NCBI GenBank assembly: GCA_017591395.1
Contig: WEDG01002042.1
Coordinates: forward strand, 1-64,000
DNA from: Schistocephalus solidus
Lineage: Eukaryota > Platyhelminthes > Cestoda > Diphyllobothriidea > Diphyllobothriidae
Length of the DNA stretch: 64,000 nucleotides
Direction: 5' to 3'
In this document: in pieces, positions 1 through 14,200 of the stretch
Layout: every line of letters begins with the position of its first letter
Position numbering within the stretch: the first letter of the stretch is position 1
Notes under the pieces: model-generated
The model's database searches: none
What the model was told of the DNA's origin: nothing
Seen by the model: only the letters and a program-made list of their open reading frames with translations
Made by a program: the position numbers and the translations under genes

Positions 1-11
1 ACACATGACAA

Positions 12-385
12 TTCGACAGTTTGACCGTCGTAGTCCGACGATATCCAATGTATGCTCCATGGGAAAGTGGAGCAGGGAAGGTGACTTGCACGTGATTTAG
101 TTTAAAGTGATAGTATACTTGCGCTGCATCTACCGCACTCTCTCCTCCCCCCACCTGAGCCCGGTGTCAATACAGAGTCAAGAAGTCCGGAGGCGGGAGT
201 GGATGCAGGTGACTGGCGCAGCCGGGTTCCCTAAGTCCTAGCCACCCCTAGGTGTGCCACCACACCTCCCATGTCCGGCATTTGTTAGCGGAGCGCAACC
301 CGAATAACGCATGCCGTGCCCTGGTGTGGCCCCCGTGTTGGTCCAACGCATCTACCACGTGGCCCGTTTAGGGGGCACTACAGAA
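12..385 (+). repeat. Dispersed repeat R1, copy 1
   Basis: Shares long blocks with 38655-39070, 12190-12600, 45680-45955 and 62690-62830, for example ACCGCACTCTCTCCTCCCC, GTGACTTGC, and the end GCATCTACCACGTGGCCCG followed by TTTAGGGGGCA. It has no coding frame and no visible terminal repeats of its own. Confidence 0.7.
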
Positions 386-400
386 CACACACACACACTC

Positions 401-2094
401 ACTCTCTGAGGCGTGAATTAACCCAATCCGCACCCACCCCGGCCTTTCTAATGATTTCTACCGCCCGAGCAAGCAACTCAGGGTTAAAGTATACAATAAG
501 TCGGTGTCGTCTATGTTATTGTACTAACTGAGACGATTGTGGCGCCTCAACTTACACTTCGTACTTGAGCCGCTTTAAACTTGAAATGTTCGCTGCCTTG
601 TAGCAAATTCAAACGCAGGTAACTTGTTTTCTACGCACTCGACGACGCTAAAGATATGTACTTGACGTCTGCATCAAAACTGTGCCCCTCAGTGACAGTC
701 TGGTTATCGGCCAATAACTGCTTTCCAGATGAACCAATCAGCTTCAAGACCAACTTAGACATGTCCTCGCTCAAGGCGCCTTGGTGATTTCCCCAGTCTC
801 TTACACTCGAGACCTCGGCCTTCGTGGCGATGGACGCACTTCCACGTCCGTTGCTAGCCACTGTCAACCTTTTCTCAGATATTTCTGTATAGAATGCAAT
901 GCCCTCTCTAACCTGGCATCCAACTCCGCTTTCTATTCGAGGTTCTGCATGAAAGTCGTAATGGCTACGGTCTCCTTATAAGCTAAGCTCCCACAACGAA
1001 CCGCCTGACGGTATTTGCATGCGGTTGGGAGTATAAGGTTGGGAAAGCTTGCTCCACTTCGGACCACCAGCGGTACCCCAGAGAAAGGACCATGTCAACT
1101 GAAGAGGAAGCAGGTGCAAGGGTTGACCTAGTAGTCAGCCATAACCTACAAGTGCCACGACGCCGTTAGTAAGTCAAGCGCTGTTTACTAACGTTAGAGA
1201 ACCACATCGACTAACCTCAATGGGTTACCATTTCCAAGTAAAGCCTTTGTCAGCGTGGAAGCTAAACCGTTTGCAGTGAGGCATTCGGTCCAACCGGTAA
1301 GTTGGCTAAATTGCGCTGGATTAAATGTGCAAATTTATTAGCGCTTTCAGCCACTATAAGTTGGATCTGTTTGGGTTACTGACACAAACCTAAATGAATG
1401 TGCTACAAAATGTAAGAACTAGCGGAACGTCAAATTTGAGCGTTTTCTCTCCAACTCATGAAGTATTCTGGTAGCCTTATTATATTACTTTTTTGCTCTG
1501 GTCGGCTCTTCACAACTTGGAAAAATAATAAGGTGGCAACGGTGTCCTATAAATATTGCACCCCGTCTCTGGTGCTGGGTTCAAGCGTAAATCTGAAACG
1601 TCAGACCACTAAACGCCATGTTCTAGTGATCACAGCCTCTTCTGTCTATCTGTTTCCTGGAACTCCCCTGTTCACTTCTATCGGCAGAATAATAATAGTC
1701 GACAGAGAGCGCAGATTTCAGCCTTTCCAATGTTGCCTGCAAGTAGCTGCGTTCTTAAATAGTTGTACATGGATTCGATTCCTTTATGCGTAATTTACAG
1801 ACAATTTGAACCTACGGACCAGCCGTCGTAGACGCCCTGGATCCGATGTTGGCCGTGGCAGAATTTTCTCTTCTGAAAGTTTTCTGCGAGTTAATACTTG
1901 GCAGACATGTAGCGCCGTTCACAACGGCTTACTATTCCATCTAAACAATTTTAAAAGGTTTTAGGCCGCTTGCAAGGGCTTCAAATATGGGTTGAAGTTC
2001 CAATCGAACTTGGGTGTTGAGAGATTTATTCGGCCTACTTCGGTAAACAAAAGATTTATCGATTTACTTCAATGACTCACACGCATCTACTTAC
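401..2094. other. No gene recognised
   Basis: Only short incidental frames. The next coding exon of the DUR3-like gene should lie here or further left, but no helix-rich minus-strand segment with splice sites was found. Confidence 0.5.
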
Positions 2095-2252
2095 GTTGAG
2101 ATAAGTAGCGTAGATGTCATTTATGAATATGGTGCTGATGGAAGCCACTTCGGCCGTAGTAGTTGTAGCCATGGCAGATAGGATAACAACGTTCAGAAAT
2201 ACCTTCCCTGTCTGACCAAACACCGATTGGCTGACGAGATTCACCATAAGAC
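2095..2252 (-). CDS. DUR3-like gene, exon with TTTTAEVASISTIFINDIY helix
   Basis: Acceptor AAATTCTAG, donor GTAAGT, 53 codons in phase with the exon at 7726-7932. The helix VFLNVVILSAMATTTTAEVA followed by SISTIFINDIY matches the S/T-rich helix of sodium/solute symporters that ends in the cytoplasmic DIY motif. Nothing convincing for the following exon was found between 1 and 2094. Confidence 0.85.
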
Positions 2253-5200
2253 CTAGAATTTAAAAAATAACAAAGTATTTTTGCGATTGTTGACAACTAT
2301 GAATTTAAGCGTATACAAAAAGGAAGTGTTGGACGATAGCTTGGAAGTGTGTATATGATGACTTTATAGTGGATAGTATGCTCTACGATGACCTTGCGAT
2401 TTGCTTGGATCAATTCAGTAGAATGCTCGTTTTCTTTATGTAAACAGCAACGACTCTGCGAAATTGCGTTTTGTACCGAAAGTGATCCGGAGAACAGCGA
2501 AAAAAAGTGTGGGGAGTGAAAGCCGGTCGCTAAATGCACCAGATATTTTTCAAGGATTTTCCCAAGTATTCAAGCAGACTATCAATTAGAAACAGTTAAT
2601 AACGAGTTCAAGAGGCGTCAGCTGGACGTACCGCCTGGGGTCAACTCATGTACCATTGTGACCTAACTTTCCGTTGATAATAATACCACGACCAGCGTTA
2701 AGACCGATGCTGTTGTTTTACGATGGTTACAAAAACCCTTTTAAGTTCTACGAAAGGCCTATTATTTCTTGCAGTTTCCTCCGGAACCATCATGACTTGT
2801 ATTTATCTAATGAACATATGAACGTGATTTGGGTAAGACAGAGGAAAAGACTATAACCCCGTAATACAGATGACCTTGTGTAAAAGTTGAAGAAGGGTAC
2901 ATATTATCAAGTTGTAACCATAACCTTAATTAAAACCTCCCCGAACCTTAACCGTACATTTTAATACTAATGTCGTTTTGCTATTAACGCATGGCCCTGG
3001 GAATTGTGGAGGGTTCCTATTTCCCGTGTCATGCCGTGAACTCTAATGCCACAGTCCTCTACCCTATTCGTCTTTGTATTCGGATACTAAAAATCAAGAT
3101 ATTTTTAAGATGTACAACTGCGAATCGTGAGGAATTATGCTATGCTGCATTAACTTCACATTCGAAGGTTATCGAACACTTATGTTGGCACATGGAATGT
3201 ATTTGCGGGTGGCTCAAGGAAGCCCAGTTTAGTAGGCTGCGACCACCTACAAGCAAAATGAGTATACGAAAAAAAGACAAAAACTTGTAGCGCCGTCCAC
3301 TGACGCTCACGGCGCGCAGGTCACGTGATCGCAAGCCCCGAGATGCCTCTGGCACAGCCAATCACAGGCGCCTACAAACTGCTATCATCCCGTTAGCTGA
3401 TCAAGGGGCTAGTTACCAGGCCTTCATTCGCCCACGCTCACACCACCCCGGCGGAAACGCGCGTGCGCAGGCCCGGAACTAGGCGCGCATCGGGTCGTCA
3501 GACCACCACCGAGTTTCTGAGCAGAATGCGCAACTTCTACTGGTCTTTCCCCTTCTCCTCCGAAACGGAATTGGGCGCGGTGATTATAGTGCCCTGAGTA
3601 CAGCCACTGCTTAGACCCCTACAGAACCTTCAGCCAAAACTTTCGGACGTGGACTATCCCGCTATAATGCAGCCAATGGAGTACCATCTTTCAGTCCGGA
3701 GAAAAATATTTCAAGTTTTGCAGCCTTTCCAATTTAATGAGCGAATTTAAACGCAGACAGTCGTGTTCAGTCAAATTGCAACTGTGTCCGATGATTGAGG
3801 AAACTTTTTCCAATGAACGAGCATCTCCACATAGGAATGATTTTCTAATTAGTAGTTTTTTTATTAATCAAATTGTGGACTCTCAAGGTTTATTTGAAGT
3901 CCTACTTCATTTATTTGGAAACTTTCAGACAGGAACTGTTCTGCTACAATGCAGCCCTAGAAATAGAGGAATCCCTCGCGCTTCAACGTTCACGGCCTCA
4001 CTCATCAAGGATTTTATATGTTAGGCCGAGTTCATGGACCGGAATGTATTTTTATTGACGTTTCGGAAACCCCTTCGTTTCCATCATCAGATTTCTGTGG
4101 TTCTGCTGGTCTCGAATTTTTCAGCCTTGACGCCTGCCTGGTATTATATCCCTGCTCGGAGTATAAACTTTAACCTCCCTGTTTGCTGTTGATCAGGTTT
4201 AATCTCTCCCCTCGCGTGACATCAGTACATTTTGCTGTCGTCATAGTTGTTGGCAAGTCAGCGCGAATGGTGGCCTGTCCCTCGTCAGCCAACGGACTGA
4301 TCAGTCGTTGACGGTCGCGTGAGTTAATTTCAGCTTCGTGGGCGTGGTGGTGAGTTGGTGTTCCACGCCGGTTACGTGGCCTTCGGCCGGCTCCTCTCTT
4401 CTTCTTCTCTAGTGTCCGTTGTCTGCCATGCTTGGTTTTGCTCGACTGTCCCATTGGCCCTGCCCGACCTGAGTCGAGCCTTTTGCGTATCACCTGGTAG
4501 GCGGGATGCAAGTCTATGGCTCTGTTAAGTGTGCCCGTCGAGGACCAACTTTCGAGCAGCAGTCTGGCCATCTTATCGTTGGCTCGGCCGATTACCCTCG
4601 TTTTCTCAAAGGCGAAAATGTGGCTCTATCAGCGATTGTGTTTCGTTACCAACGATTAAAAGTGGACAGTAAAGTCTGATGAAGAGTTTTTGTCCCACAT
4701 CCAACACCTGGAAGTGGAGGCAGATGAGGTAATTGTGTCATTTGACGTGATCTCATTGTTCACCTCTATTCCGCCCGATCTGGCTATCGACACTTTTGAC
4801 GGTCTTCTCCGAGAAAAATACGATGAAACCGACCAACAGCTCAAACGTGTGCACATCATCGAGCTCCTGCGATTGTGTCGTAAAACTTTCTTCAATTTCA
4901 ACGGCCAAGTTTACGAACAAAAGAAGGGGACACCAATGGGCTCACCTCTATCCGGACTGATTGCAGAAGCAGTCTTGCAGAGGCTCGAGCGACTAGTCTT
5001 CAGCTCTTCCCCGAAATTCTTGGCCAGATACGTTGACGACACTTTCGTCATCATCAAACGGAGCGAAGTGCAGTCTTTCAAGACACTTTTGAACTCCATC
5101 TTTCCCGACATCCAGTTTACTATGGAAGAAGAGGTCAACAATCAGTTGCCCTTCCTCGACATAAAAGTGACTAAGCTGGCAGACGGGAAAATAAGGACAA

Positions 5201-8200
5201 CGGTCTACCGGAAGGCAACTAACACCATGCGTATCCTCCACTTCAGAAGCAACCACCCCGTTGCTCACAAACGCAGTTGTGTCAGAACCCTCTTCCAACG
5301 CGTTCAAACACACTGCAGCGACGACAGTGGGAAAAGTTGGTACTCGACGGGCACACTTAACAGAGCCATAGACTTGCATCCCGCCTACCAGGTGATACGC
5401 AAAGGCTCGACTCAGGTCGGGCAGGGCCAATGGGACAGTCGAGCAAAACCAAGCATGGCAGACAACGGACACTAGAGAAGAAGAAGAGAGGAGCCGGCCG
5501 AAGGCCACGTAACCGGCGTGGAACACCAACTCACCACCACGCCCACGAAGCTGAAATTAACTCACGCGACCGTCAACGACTGATCAGTCCGTTGGCTGAC
5601 GAGGGACAGGCCACCATTCGCGCTGACTTGCCAACAACTATGACGGCAGCAAAATGCGCTTATGTCACGCGAGGGGAGAGACTAAACCTGATCAACAGCA
5701 AACAGGGAGGTCAAAGTTCATACTCCGAGCAGGGATATAATACCAGGCAGGCGTCAAGGCTGAAAAAGTCGAGACCAGCAGAACCACAGAAATCTGATGA
5801 TGGAAACGAAGGGGTTTCCGAAACGTCAATAAAAATACATTCCGGTCCATGAACTCGGCCTAACATATAAAATCCTTGATGAGTGAGGCCGTGAACGTTG
5901 AAGCGCGAGGGATTCCTCTATTTCTAGGGCTGCATTGTAGCAGAACAGTTCCTGTCTGAAAGTTTCCAAATAAATGAAGTAGGACTTCAAATAAACCTTG
6001 AGAGTCCACAATTTGATTAATAAAAAAACTACTAATTAGAAAATTATTCCTGTGTGGAGATGCTCGTTCATTGGAAAAAGTTTCCTCAATCATCGGACAC
6101 AGTTGCAATTTGACTGAACACGACTGTCTGCGTTTAAATTCGCTCATTAAATTGGAAAGGCTGCAAAACTTGAAATATTTTTCTCCGGACTGAAAGATGG
6201 TACTCCATTGGCTGCATTATAGCGGGATAGTCCACGTCCGAAAGTTTTGGCTGAAGGTTCTGTAGGGGTTCTAAGCAGTGGCTGTACTCAGGGCACTATA
6301 ATCACCGCGCCCAATTCCGTTTCGGAGGAGAAGGGGAAAGACCAGTAGAAGTTGCGCATTCTGCTCAGAAACTCGGTGGTGGTCTGACGACCCGATGCGC
6401 GCCTAGTTCCGGGCCTGCGCACGCGCGTTTCCGCCGGGGTGGTGTGAGCGTGGGCGAATGAAGGCCTGGTAACTAGCCCCTTGATCAGCTAACGGGATGA
6501 TAGCAGTTTGTAGGCGCCTGTGATTGGCTGTGCCAGAGGCATCTCGGGGCTTGCGATCACGTGACCTGCGCGCCGTGGGCGTCAGAGGTGGACGGCGCTA
6601 CAAGTTTTTGTCTTTTTTTCGTATACTCATTTTGCTTGTAGGTGGTCGCAGCCTACTAAACTGGGCTTCCTTAAGCCACCCGCAAATACATTCCATGTGC
6701 CAACATAAGTGCTCGATAACCTTCGAATGTGAAGTTAATGCAGCATAGCGCTTTGTAATTCCTCACGATTCGCAGTTGTACATCTTAAAATATCTTGATT
6801 TTAGTATCCGAATACAAAGACGAATAGGGTAGAGGACTGTGGCATTAGAGTTCACGGCATGACACGGAAATAGGAACCCTCCACAATTCCCAGGGCCATG
6901 CGTTAATAGCAAACGACATTCGTATTAAATGTACGGTTAAGGTTCGGGGAGGTTTTAATTAAGGTTATGGTTACAACTTGATAATATGTACCCTTCTTCA
7001 ACTTTTACACAAGGTCATCTGTATTACGGGGTTATAGTCTTTTCCTCTGTCTTACCCAAATCAACTCCATATGTTCATTAGATAATTACAAGTCATGAGA
7101 CTGACCAGGAGAAGGCACCCCTCCGGATTAGTTGCTGTCAACTCGGGACGAGACTGCAGCCGAAAGATAAAAAGCGTGATTTAATCGGAACCAGTACGGT
7201 GAGATATAATCACAGCCACAGAAAATATTAAGAATAAGTACCTTGCAAAACTACGTTACAAATGATAACATAAAACGTAGTAGTTGACCAACTGCCGTAT
7301 GGCATATAGCGAACAAATTTTTGGAGGATATTTACCCTCCAGGTTAGCTAAAACGATTCTAAGGCATTGCTGTGCACGTTCTTTTTACTAACTCACTTCT
7401 CTGTTTGATCATGTCTCATGTACTTGTAAAAGCTAAGGGTTCTCGTTTGATGTGAACGTTTGCGCTTTCGGCAGTTCCATTATTCTCAATAAATCTCGTA
7501 TTTCTAACATTCGTACTCGGACTTTTTATATTAATTTATCATGTTCACTTATAGAAAGACGGTTAATCAGTAAATGGGCGTTTTCGTCAATGCATTTGGG
7601 CCAATTTCTGACCAATGAGAGAATTTTTGAGGAGTTATGCATCTTTCATACTCTGTATGCCCAATGAAAACCCGCAGATTTTGCATTGATTCCCAAGCAA
7701 AGACCAATGTAGCAAACGTCTTTACCCATTGCCTCCATCTCCGTGCTTAGTTGCACCATACCGTAAGCCAGGTTGAGCGCCAGATAACCGAGGCCGCACG
7801 CAGTGCCGAAGACAGCTGGCATTGGAAACCAGATGAGCGCTGCAGCCAGAAGGCTGAACCCACCGGACTCAGGGTCAGAATTCAAAATGGCCTGCCAATA
7901 GGTCTGATCCAGTAGCGTGTAGACGAGAGACACTGCATAAAGATTACATATTATAAACAGAATAGCACATCGAAACACCACAATCAGCTAGAGCTACTAA
8001 ATGGTAGGTTCAATCATCACGAGTAGTAATTGCTTGCCAGCAAAATGTGCTTTCAGTGCCTTTGAATCAGCTTCAGCTTCTACACTTGACTGGGGTCCCG
8101 ATCTCTTCTCAATCATGATTATGTGTCAAATACACGTTTTTCTCATGATAAAAGATTTAGGTTATATCTGAAGTAACTACTTGCAGCCCCATAATAAGCA

Positions 8201-11200
8201 CCCAACTTGAACTATTTTTCCTGTGGCGTGTCTTAGGATGGGTCCCACCACCCAGAGTGCCTGCGAGAACGCATTTACGCGGCTGAATGACTGACTGATG
8301 ACAAGAAAATGAGTGAAAATGTGTCAAACACGTCTCGTAACCTGATCGGTGAGTGTCTTTTTTATCATAGATATGTTGTAGTAGGGAAAGGAAAGTGAAA
8401 AGGAGATGGACGGTGTTCGGGAAGGAGAGGGGGCACGCAGAGGAGCTAAGTGGCATGCCGTCGTTGAACTGGGAAGGCAAGAGTCGACACATAAATACTA
8501 GGATAAGTATGTGGAGGGGCCTTGTTTACTGAGCTTTTAGTGGCCCTACTCCAGACGCGTGTTTAATCGCTGCGCCTCTGGTGCATACTTGCCCGTTCAG
8601 TCTAATTCTCAGCCAATCATGGCTTTCCAATTAATCCAATCAACCTCAAGGCCTTCTCGGTTATGTTCTTGCTCAAGGTGCTGCGACGCATGCCCGTCTC
8701 CCACTTGGGAAGATACCGGACGTGTGTCATCGTCCGACTGTCAACTTCCTTCACTGCACTAGGTGGGGCACCACCTGATGTTGGTTTTGGCTGGCTGATG
8801 ACAGCTGATGAGCCAGAAGTGGCCATTCCAGTCTTCCTTGTCTTTGTCCGCCTTGTTCATCTGCCTCTACTGCTACTAGCCGCTGTGCAACTGCTTGTGG
8901 GGCTCGAGAATGAGCCCCAATGAAGAGTGGGACGAGGGAGTTCCGTTACCGACTGGTGAGCGTTCATCAACGAGTGTAGTTAATATCCCGGATCTAAACC
9001 GGCAAAAAACGAGCCTGTGGCTCAATTGTAAGAGCATTGGAATTCTGATCAAAAGGTCGTTGGTATGAGCCTCCGATGGGGCACTACATGGGGCTGGGTA
9101 TTACTGACTGACGAAGGCTAATGTGCTAGAAATGACCACTTCAGGCTCCCTGGTCTTTGTCGGCATTCTTCATCTTCCTCCAATGGTTCTATACAGAATG
9201 CTAGTTACTCTCAACTGGAGTATACCAGTTCCGTCTTTTCAGGATACGACCGGAAATTCGCAATGGCAAGGGTCTCCTGTCAGGTATAACTGTGCGAAAA
9301 GCCTCCATGCTGCGCTTTTCTCGAGATCATGAATCTCTCGAGAAAAGGTTTGCTCCACGTTGGATCTTAAATCATTCCCTTCAACCGTGAGCCTGACTAA
9401 CTTCTGTCTAAGCCAGAGAACATTTTAGGCCAGAAATTGCTAAGGAACTTTTGCAGATACTGTTTGTCCTAGTGTGAACTATGAAGTCCTGTCGGCATCT
9501 ACGTTCCCCTCAGTACAGGACCCTCAAAAGAAATCAGCGTATTTTGAACATGTTGGCCCATGCGCGTTATTCGGAATTCAACGTGAGTTGAAACGAAGTT
9601 CCATTAGTATTCTTCCGCAGGTGACATGTCCAGGATGTGTGGAAATTGCCGAAAGTATTCGATTGAACTAAAATTTTCACTAACCACTGATAAAGGGTGG
9701 AAGTAAAAACATCTGTCTTTATTTATCATCCGGTGTCAGCTAAACTCTCCATGATTTTTCTCCCTTTCTTTAAATTAAAAAGTATTTTGAGAAAACTGAC
9801 TACTAATGTAGTTGCTTATGGAGGCATTTATATGTTTATTTTCTCTTTCACTACCCCCTGCAGGGATGACACTTTACTGAATTAGTGCGAAGTGATAATA
9901 TGATGAGGTGATAAAAAAGCAATAAAATCCAACTTACTACCGAAGTCTTCGAGCGCGTTTAGTGCACTTGAGCTCGAACGAAATGTAAGGAAACTTCGAT
10001 TGTAGTTGCCCACTGGTCCAATCTGACAGTTTACGAGGTCAAAAATGTTTTCGAAGGAGCCTGAGAGAACAGAACAGTGCATGCTCTTCATTTAATTTAA
10101 AAAAACAGCAAAATACTCCAAATTAAGTTGTGATAGAAGACGCACCTAGAGGAAATTTTGCCGGATCCAGGAAAACCGCACAGCCGAGAATTAGGGCGAA
10201 CCAGAGGAAGAAGGCTACGTAGATATAGGCAGCGGTGTATATACCGGAGATGCCTCCGTAGGTTAGAAAAATCCCAACCACAAAAATGAATACGGCGAGG
10301 ACTACTTCTTCACTGGAGACACTTGCGTTCTGAATAAGACCAGTTGTCGCCCCTGAAATTGACAGAGCGGCTGGCTAAAGAGATTTTGAAAAATCATTCT
10401 ACAAGTTTCGGATATCGGTCTCAAGTGAAGAGGTGGGATTAGCGTGAAACAGAGGGTTGCCATCCAACAGCTGTCGGGTGATCGCTTCAACAAACAGAAT
10501 ACAGGAGGATAAAGATTGGGGTTACTCATTCATAAATGGGGTTTAAAATTCCATTGTAGGGATCAGCACTCTTAGTTTTCACATAAAATCTGGCTCTACT
10601 GAAACTACGTGCATGCCTCCACTTCTTCTGAATGTTTGTTCAGATTCGAGTCCACGCAGTTTAAATGGGATGTAAGGAAAAGTATATTGAGCTGAACACA
10701 CTTCGCGTCAGAGGCCGAAATAACGGCGAATTTGACGAGCAGGAACTCGCAACCCGATAAGCAACAATAACCAATTATTGTTCAGATGATGTAACCTAGT
10801 CAACCAATAGCATGTACTCGCACTCCTAACACAGTGCGTAGCGAGAAGTATATTGACCCCATATAAACTGTGTCTAGGGCACTATATGCCATCATCACAT
10901 GCACCAGCGGGCGCTTTCATCCACCGCCTGTCTTGACCTCGCTCGTTGATTCGTTTACTGTCTTTCAGGTTTCCATAGTCCGCACATTCATACAAGAGCT
11001 CGCGTTCAGCCGTCTGTTCGCTTTCTCTAGGTGAAGACTTCCCTCGTAAATGGCAACCAGTCTCCGGATTTTTGAGTACATCATTGTAATGAGTCCCAAT
11101 TGATGTCCTGTCCTCCTGCGACTCCAAACAACTGACTCGGGTGACACAGCCACCCCGTTCACCGAATACATTAAGTCAACTCATAGGCCGTATTAAGAAG

Positions 11201-14200
11201 ATTTTAGTAGTCGCCGCTTCCGGAGTTTCGCTACCACATTTAAAGACTTAAAAATCGTTTGAAAATGCTATGACGATGCATCTAACACATCAGAAACAGT
11301 ACTGCTAGAGCTACAGACAGCTTGCATGCAGACATGCTTTTCCCCGTTAGCTCGCATAATTCTGACTTCTAACGCGGTGATCATGAATTCGAAGTGATGT
11401 GAATAGTGTGACCACAGTACTCAATCAGATTTGGTTTGTCCATGTCTGCGAAAGTCGCTTGGCTCCTCTCGCACTTTATTTAAAAGTGAATTGGGCAGAA
11501 TGTATCCAACTGAACGAGATGCTATTTTAGCCGGCGAAATGAACCACGACCAGTTTGTTTAAATCGAGTGGCACAAAAAGATGGAAAATGAAGTGTAAAA
11601 ATAAGGTGCATGCCTTGTGTCTTGTGTTCACCTTGCCCGAACCTCAACTCTGAAGTATCAAGATATCCGTGGACAGTTTTCATATTTAGTTTGCATAAAA
11701 ATTTCCTTGTCAACGCCAATAAACCCTTTATATTCTGCATTTCGCTTGGCTCATTACCGTGTGAGTACCAATCATGGCTAACGAAGATGTTAGAGATTCT
11801 ACAGCGTGCGAAGACCACCCGAAAACGGAGAATGACACACATAGCTTTTCAGGGAAAATGACTTGCCGTTTTTGAATAAAATTCATCGTGGCTGATCGTG
11901 TTCTGCATTTTTCTGCCATTTTGGGATTGGGGACAACCGGCGATGAAGCCTACGCTGCAATTGAATCCTAAGTGCCAGGCCTGGTTATAAAAAATAGCCC
12001 TTTTCTTGAATAGCGATACATACTTGGCTTTAGAGAGGGGAGATGGATTTCGGTTTGATAATGGATACTTGACCATAATAACCGGACAGAACATGTATAT
12101 CCATGTGAAAATTCGCTTCACTGGGGCTGATTTTCTAATGAGCCTATATTTGTAAACGCCGCATTCGAACATCCGATTCATAAAGTAGCAGTTGACCGGT
12201 TAGAGGGTGTATGAGGCAAATGCGCAAATGTCACAGAAACCGGCTGATGACCATCGATGAGGGTGTAGGAGCACAAATTGCATCCACCACACTCCATCTT
12301 TCCCTTACCCGCCTATGCCCGGTGTCAAGAAGACCGGAAGGGGAGTCGGACGTAGGTAAATCATATCCCACCATAGCCGTAAATGGCAACGTTCGTTGGT
12401 TCGGCATGCACCGGCACTTACGCGTTACCACATTTGACACGTGCAGCCCCCATGTTAGGTATTTGTTATGGGAGCTCATCACAAATAAGAATAAAGCCTG
12501 TCGTACCCTGATTTTGCCCCGTGTTGGTCCAGCGCATCTAAAACGCGAACCATCCAGGGGAAAAGGGGACCATGTAGTGTGTGGCCCACGCGCAGACGGG
12601 CTATCGGCCACCTCTCCCAATCTCAATCTTAACGTATTGTCCCGCTCGGCCAATCACCTGGAGCACGGGAAAAGGCAGAATGAGTGAGGTCAGCCGTCAG
12701 CGCATTTTCCAGACTATAAACAATCTGACGCGCTCCAGGCTACCACGTTGCACTTAAAGCCGCGTCTTGGTAGTTTGCCAATTGACGGGATAACTCGGAC
12801 CTCGCAGTCAATACAGTGTACATTTGTAGTGAGTGACCGACTGGTGGACTTCGAGTCAGCCTACAACTGCTCCTCCTTGATGTGGTCTATTTGGCACTCC
12901 CAATCAATTCAATCCGAGTCATTGCGGCAACACGCCTAAGTGCGGGTTTCCGTCCCGCCTGCGCCCTCTCCTGCCACCGATCTTCTTGACTTATTTATGA
13001 CACCGGATCCAGCTGGGGGAAAAGTAAAGTGTGGTAGATGCTGAGCCAATCTACCCTCACTATAAACTAAATCACGCGCAAGTCACTGTCTCTGCCCAAT
13101 CACGCCGTCGGGCACATGGTGGCTATCGTCAGCAACCATGGTCAAACTTTCACCAGGCACCTGGCAGATGAACCGACATATTCAGCTCCCTGAAGCGCGC
13201 ACGATATTTTCAACACTCCACACAGACAGAAAAACCCTAAAACGACGGTGCATTACGTACACACCCTCAGAGAAACCGACTTTCAAGTTCAATTTCTTAG
13301 AGGTCGCAGATCATCTTTTAGGCACAGGCGGTAAGCCTTAAAATCATACGTCCACACAAAGAAACACAGATGGCGCCGATCCAGCTTAGCAATACTGCGT
13401 GGCGATTAACAGTCACATGTGTCTGTTTAAATTTCAGGTTTTAATTAAAGTTACCTCATAGATCCCTCTTCCTTCTCCTCCTCCTCCTCCTCCTCCTCCT
13501 CCTCCTCCTCCTCCTCCTCCTCCCTCTCCTCATCTTCCACCAAATGATAACTGTAATTTTATGCTATTTGTCGTTATGCCTACTTTACTACTTATTCCAC
13601 ACCGCTAGACAAAAGCCAGAAGCATCTGCAAACTGGCCTTTATACCCTATGTCAGAGGGTCTGTTATACGATCAGATATGAGTGCTGGGTACGTTCAATA
13701 GACACACTTCTCGCTCAGTTGGCCAATTAGTGTTCATGAGAAACCATCGCGGCGAAATGGGTGAGACATGTATTAAACGCCACTCCCAACAATCTCGGCA
13801 ATTTTGCGATGACAAAACTTAAAGGAGCAATGCACCCGTGATGGTTGGTTTTTTCGATATCAAAGTAGTCGTTCACGTTGAATTCGTTCCTCATGGCACC
13901 ACAGTGAACCAACATTACAGTCTGCAAGTGCTGAAGCCAATGCATGAGGAAGTGATAAAAAATTACCTAAATTATGGCGATCGTGGACTGGCTGCATCAT
14001 CATGACAATGCGTTTACGTACACAGCATTCAGAATAAACCAGTTTTTGGCATTAAACTGCATGCAAATGATTTCTCACCCCCGCCTACTTGACCAATATA
14101 GCACTCTGTAACTTCTGATTCCCTGAAATGAAGAAAAGCCTAAAGCGAAAGGTTTCCAGAACGTAGAGTATGTTAAGAAAAATTGCTGGAAATACTTGCG

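Larger units (their letters stand above)
2790..7096. mobile_element. 4.3-kb foldback of two head-to-head Penelope-like element copies
   Basis: Two arms of about 1.76 kb (2790-4552 and about 5331-7096) are near-identical inverted copies around a 0.78-kb centre. The left copy is a 5'-truncated minus-strand element reading HIFAFEKTRVIGRAND and ARLLLESW, the C-terminal end of a Penelope-type endonuclease region. The right copy is on the plus strand and keeps a reverse-transcriptase core. Both carry the element's 3' region with a hammerhead-like motif and a further 1.3 kb of shared sequence. The whole structure sits inside an intron of the DUR3-like gene. Small differences between the arms indicate age. 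Confidence 0.85.

Noticed and set aside
5430..5852. 140-codon basic reading frame, and its minus-strand twin at 4170-4571
   Set aside because: They are the endonuclease end and 3' non-coding part of the Penelope-like element, shifted in frame. The strings around 5794 are the hammerhead, not protein.
7646..7725. Continuation of the transporter frame to a stop at 7646
   Set aside because: A good donor (GTAAAG) precedes it, and the exon at 2095-2252 continues the family pattern in phase.
12211..12687. 158-codon reading frame
   Set aside because: It lies within repeat R1, overlaps an equally long frame on the other strand and resembles nothing.
13727..13945. Candidate exon for the missing DUR3-like segment
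   Set aside because: An acceptor-like site is present, but the frame required by phase hits a stop and the sequence does not match the family.
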